Shown in pieces: positions 61,139 to 63,861 of a DNA stretch of 63,861 nt (position 1 is the stretch's first letter; each line of letters starts with the position of its first letter). The notes beneath the pieces are model-generated. The model ran no database searches. It was given only the letters and a program-made list of their open reading frames with translations, and was not told the origin of the DNA. Where the stretch lies: NCBI GenBank assembly GCA_023653025.1, contig JAMNXS010000007.1, positions 1 to 63,861 on the forward strand, given 5' to 3'. Both the position numbers and the translations under genes were made by a program. This DNA is from Burkholderiaceae bacterium. GTDB lineage: Bacteria > Pseudomonadota > Gammaproteobacteria > Burkholderiales > Burkholderiaceae_D.

Positions 61139-63316
61139 TCATCGCTGGTTGATTACGGGCGGCTCCACCGGAAAGACCTCGGGCGGCGGCGAAGGTTGCA
61201 CCGCAGACCGCCCCGACGCGCCGGAAGACTGGCGCACGCCGGACGGCTCGCGGTTGAGCATCGAGCCGCCGACCGGGCGACCGCCCTCGAGCGGCGGCAG
61301 GCGCGGCGAATCGGTGTCGGGCAGCAGCGCATTGGGTGTCGGCTGTACGGCCATCTGCGCGCCGCGGATGTAGTCATAGCGATCGCCGGCCACCGACACG
61401 CTTTGCTCGCTGCTGCGCACGACGGTCGGTCGCAGGAACACTATCAGGTTGGTCTTGGTGCGCCGCTTCGACTGGTAGCGAAACAGATAGCCCAGCAACG
61501 GAATGTTACCCAGGCCCGGCACGCGCTCGACCGAGTCGGTCAGCGTGTCCTCGATCAGCCCGCCGAGCACGATGATCTGTCCGTCGTCGACCAGCACGTT
61601 GGTGTCGATCGAGCGCTTGGAGGTGATCAGTCCCGAGGCGGTCGACTGCTGGATGTTGGATGTTTCCTGATAGATCGCCATCTTGACCGTGCCGCCCTCG
61701 GAAATCGTCGGGCGCACGCGCAGCGACAGGCCGATGTCGCGCCGCTCGATGGTCTGGAACGGGTTGACTCCGGCCGCGCCGCCGGCCGAGGCCGGCGTGG
61801 TGAACTGGCCGGTGATGAAAGGAACGTTCTGGCCGACGATGATCCGCGCTTCCTCGTTGTCGAGCGTGATCAAGTTGGGCATCGACAGGATATTGGCCTT
61901 GGTGTTGGTTTCGAGCGCGCGGGCCAGCGCGCCGAGTCCGAGCTGTCCGTTGTCCTGCTTGAAGATGCCGGCGGTGAGGCCATTACCCGGCGGCAGAGGC
62001 GTGTTGTTCGGCCCGAGAATGGACGCGGCCTGCCGCACAAGATTGTTACCCTCGGTGGCAAAGCCGGTCAGGATGCCGACCCGGTAGCTGCTGCCGCCGC
62101 TGCCAGACAAGGCCGCCCACTGCACGCCCAGTTCTGCCGCGCGGTCGGCGCTGATCTCGACGATCAGCGACTCGACATACACTTGCGCGCGCCGCGCATC
62201 GAGCTGGTCGATGATGGCGCGCAGGTTGCGGTAGACCCGTTCGTTGGCGGTAATGATCAGCGTATTGGTGGCCGGGTCCGCCTGGATGAAGCCGGCCGTA
62301 CCGCCGGTCGGCAGCGGCCCCTGCTGCGGCGCGGGCGACGACGGCGGGACCTGCAGGCCGGCTCCCTGCTGCTGCGTGGTCGGCTGCGTCGGCTGGGTGG
62401 GCGTTGTCGTCGTCGGGCCGGTGGGGCTGGCCGCGCCGGTCTCGCCGGCCACCACCGCGCGCAATACCTGCGCCAGCCGCGTCGCTTCGGCGTTGCGCAG
62501 GTACACCACATGCACGTTCCCCGGGAGCGTGGTCGGCTGGTCGAGCTTGGCGATCAGGTTGCGCGCGAGGTTCGCGCGGGCGGCCGTCGGCGCGCGGATG
62601 ATCAGCGAGTTGGTGCGCGAGTCGGCCAGCAGCAGCACGCGGCCGGGGTCGGCCTGTCCGGGCGCAGCGCCGGTATCGAGCAGGCGGTTGATGGTGATGG
62701 CCATGTCGACCGCGATGCCATGCTCGATCTTGATCACGTCGAGGTCGCCGATCGACGGTACGTCGAGCGCGGCGATGATGCGCGACAGGCGTTTCAGATT
62801 GTCCGCGTAGTCGGTGATGATCAGCGTGTTGTTGGTCGGGTCGGCCGCGATCGTGTTGTTCGGCGAGATCAGCGGCCGCAGCACGGCGACGAGCCCGTTG
62901 GCGTTCTCGTGATCGAGGCGGAAGATCTGGGTGGCGATCTGGTCGCCGCGCAGCTTGCCGATCTGCACCGGCGACGCCTGCAGCTTGGCGTCGGCCTCCG
63001 GCACCACCTTGACGAAATTCTGCGTGCGCACCACCGCATAGCCCTGCAGGCGCAGTACCGAGGTCAGCATCTCGAAAGCCTGACGCTTGCTGACCGGCTT
63101 CTCGGAGACGAGGTTGATGGTCCCTTTCACGCGCGGGTCGATGACGAAGGTGTTGCCGGTAAAGTGCCCGACCGCGCGCACCACCGACTCGATGTCGGCG
63201 CCGACGAAGTTCAGCGTCGCCTGGTTGTCGGCGGGTTCCTGCGCGAAGGCCGCAGGCAGGACGGCCGACAGCCAGAGCACCGCGAGCAGCATGGCGAGTT
63301 GCGAGATTCTTTTCAT
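61139..63316 (-). CDS. gspD: Type II secretion secretin GspD
   Basis: A 725-residue outer-membrane secretin. The signal peptide ends near AFAQE (residue 26). N-domains follow (NFVGADIESVVRAVGHFTGNTFVIDP, then FEMLTSVLRLQGYAVV and repeated NTLIITDYADNLKRL-type units). The secretin core contains VYVESLIVEISADRAAELGVQW, MPNLITLDNEEARIIVGQNVPF and GGLIEDTLTDSVERVPGLGNIPLLGYLFR. An unusual Thr/Pro/Gln-rich insert (about 275-325) sits between N-domains. The ATG at 63316 overlaps the gspN stop. Confidence 0.96.
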   Translation of the reverse strand: MKRISQLAMLLAVLWLSAVLPAAFAQEPADNQATLNFVGADIESVVRAVGHFTGNTFVIDPRVKGTINLVSEKPVSKRQAFEMLTSVLRLQGYAVVRTQNFVKVVPEADAKLQASPVQIGKLRGDQIATQIFRLDHENANGLVAVLRPLISPNNTIAADPTNNTLIITDYADNLKRLSRIIAALDVPSIGDLDVIKIEHGIAVDMAITINRLLDTGAAPGQADPGRVLLLADSRTNSLIIRAPTAARANLARNLIAKLDQPTTLPGNVHVVYLRNAEATRLAQVLRAVVAGETGAASPTGPTTTTPTQPTQPTTQQQGAGLQVPPSSPAPQQGPLPTGGTAGFIQADPATNTLIITANERVYRNLRAIIDQLDARRAQVYVESLIVEISADRAAELGVQWAALSGSGGSSYRVGILTGFATEGNNLVRQAASILGPNNTPLPPGNGLTAGIFKQDNGQLGLGALARALETNTKANILSMPNLITLDNEEARIIVGQNVPFITGQFTTPASAGGAAGVNPFQTIERRDIGLSLRVRPTISEGGTVKMAIYQETSNIQQSTASGLITSKRSIDTNVLVDDGQIIVLGGLIEDTLTDSVERVPGLGNIPLLGYLFRYQSKRRTKTNLIVFLRPTVVRSSEQSVSVAGDRYDYIRGAQMAVQPTPNALLPDTDSPRLPPLEGGRPVGGSMLNREPSGVRQSSGASGRSAVQPSPPPEVFPVEPPVINQR

Positions 63317-63861
63317 TTGAATTCGAGCGCGATCACGTTTCTGTTTCCCACCTGGCGGCGCTGACCCAGCAGGTTCAGCAGCACGGCCAGCCTCTGTTCT
63401 TCGCCTTCCTGCGCCCAGGCCTGCCCCGAGAATTGCAGGCGCCCGTCGACGATGCTGCCGGCGCCTTCGAGCAGCAGCGGACCCGACAAGCTTTTCAGAT
63501 CGAGCCGGGCCTTGTCTCCCTGCCAATCAAATTGCATGCGATAAGCACCCAGCGGCTTGACCGGCGATAAGGCCGACGCAATCTCCGTCATGTCCAGCTG
63601 CATGCGGCCATCGATATCCACCCCGCCGGCCGCGCGTTCGACCGTCAGCGCAGGCCACGACAGCCGCATCAGTCCCGACGGCTGCACGGTGTTGAGCGGC
63701 GCGCCCAGCGCGGCCAGGCGCTCGGCCGGCAGGCTGATAGTCGCCGGCCCGAGCTGCCAGCGTCGCCAGTTGCCGTCGATGGCCAGCGGCGCGTCGAGCG
63801 CACGCGGATTGCGCACGCCGGCATCGACGATGCCCACCAGCGCCAGCGGCGACAGCGTCCA
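63313..63861 (-). CDS. gspN: Type II secretion protein GspN, N-terminus outside window
   Basis: The 182 C-terminal residues of a GspN-like protein; the frame continues past base 63861. It shows beta-rich repeats: WRRWQLGPATISLPAERLAALG, MRLSWPALTVERAAGGVDIDGRMQLDMTEIASALSPVKPLGAYRM and LLLEGAGSIVDGRLQFSGQAWAQEGEEQRLAVLLNLLGQ. GspN is an accessory inner-membrane/periplasmic component whose role is unclear. Its stop overlaps the gspD start (ATGA). Confidence 0.85.
   Translation of the reverse strand, partial: WTLSPLALVGIVDAGVRNPRALDAPLAIDGNWRRWQLGPATISLPAERLAALGAPLNTVQPSGLMRLSWPALTVERAAGGVDIDGRMQLDMTEIASALSPVKPLGAYRMQFDWQGDKARLDLKSLSGPLLLEGAGSIVDGRLQFSGQAWAQEGEEQRLAVLLNLLGQRRQVGNRNVIALEFK

Noticed and set aside
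60155-63364. A 1069-codon open frame on the plus strand
   Set aside because: It runs antisense to gspE and gspD, has no recognisable domain, and is rich in Arg/Gly/Asp/His as expected for an antisense shadow.

Overview
This 63.9 kb window is high-GC, gene-dense chromosomal DNA of a betaproteobacterium, most likely Burkholderiales (Oxalobacteraceae-like). I infer this from the cta/SURF1/Sco-like oxidase assembly layout, a PhaM-type polyhydroxyalkanoate granule protein, an ahcY-metF operon behind an SAH riboswitch, a trimeric porin of the Gram-negative porin class, and the cobW-dksA arrangement. I saw no rRNA, tRNA, CRISPR array, transposase or prophage. Every non-coding gap is under 300 bp.

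Layout. 1-7.6 kb: the aa3-type cytochrome c oxidase block on the minus strand (DUF2244 protein, ctaC, ctaD, a 35-residue assembly peptide, ctaG, DUF2970 protein, ctaE, then SURF1, an Sco-like protein and a truncated ctaA). One small divergent DUF2909 gene and a bidirectional terminator interrupt it. 7.7-11 kb: bioC, comF-type phosphoribosyltransferase, trmL and two copper-related periplasmic proteins. 11.2-21.6 kb: a probable light/singlet-oxygen response cluster. An iron-sulfur photolyase and a di-iron ferritin-like protein run leftwards. An exported glutathione peroxidase and an eight-gene, mostly overlapping set run rightwards (FAD oxidoreductase, DUF1365, cyclopropane-synthase-like methyltransferase, chalcone-isomerase-like protein, MFS transporter, DUF3833 lipoprotein, SDR, NTF2-like protein). 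21.6-25.1 kb: phaM, two DUF3108 paralogues and queC. 25.2-30.4 kb: a giant indolepyruvate ferredoxin oxidoreductase with a divergent LysR regulator, then an EF-hand protein.

30.5-38.2 kb: cca, an NDUFA9-like reductase and a lytic transglycosylase on the minus strand; 5-formyl-THF cyclo-ligase on the plus strand; then the SAH riboswitch-led operon ahcY / PF04020 membrane protein / metF. 38.2-42.4 kb: a subtilisin-like protease with a GlyGly-CTERM tail, overlapping the gene for its probable processing enzyme rhombosortase, and metK. 42.5-46.7 kb: two lipid A-type acyltransferases, dapF and a SEL1-repeat protein with an unusual recombinase-like C-terminus. 47-54.3 kb: porin, DUF484 protein, xerC, a His-rich CobW GTPase, dksA lacking most zinc ligands, a small exported protein and a ZnuD-like TonB receptor. 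54.5-57.8 kb: a STAS-like protein, hslVU and a small basic protein. 57.8 kb to the end: type II secretion genes gspC, gspF, gspE, gspD and partial gspN on the minus strand.

How the parts connect. Methyl-cycle genes recur (metK; ahcY and metF under SAH control). The secretion machinery at the right end is the route by which GlyGly-CTERM proteases are exported in other bacteria. The photolyase-lipid cluster combines DNA repair, peroxide removal and membrane-lipid remodelling. The most notable items are the SAH riboswitch, the protease-rhombosortase pair, the photooxidative-stress cluster with a TGTACA element at its divergent promoter, the recombinase-like tail on the SEL1 protein, and a dispersed palindromic repeat.
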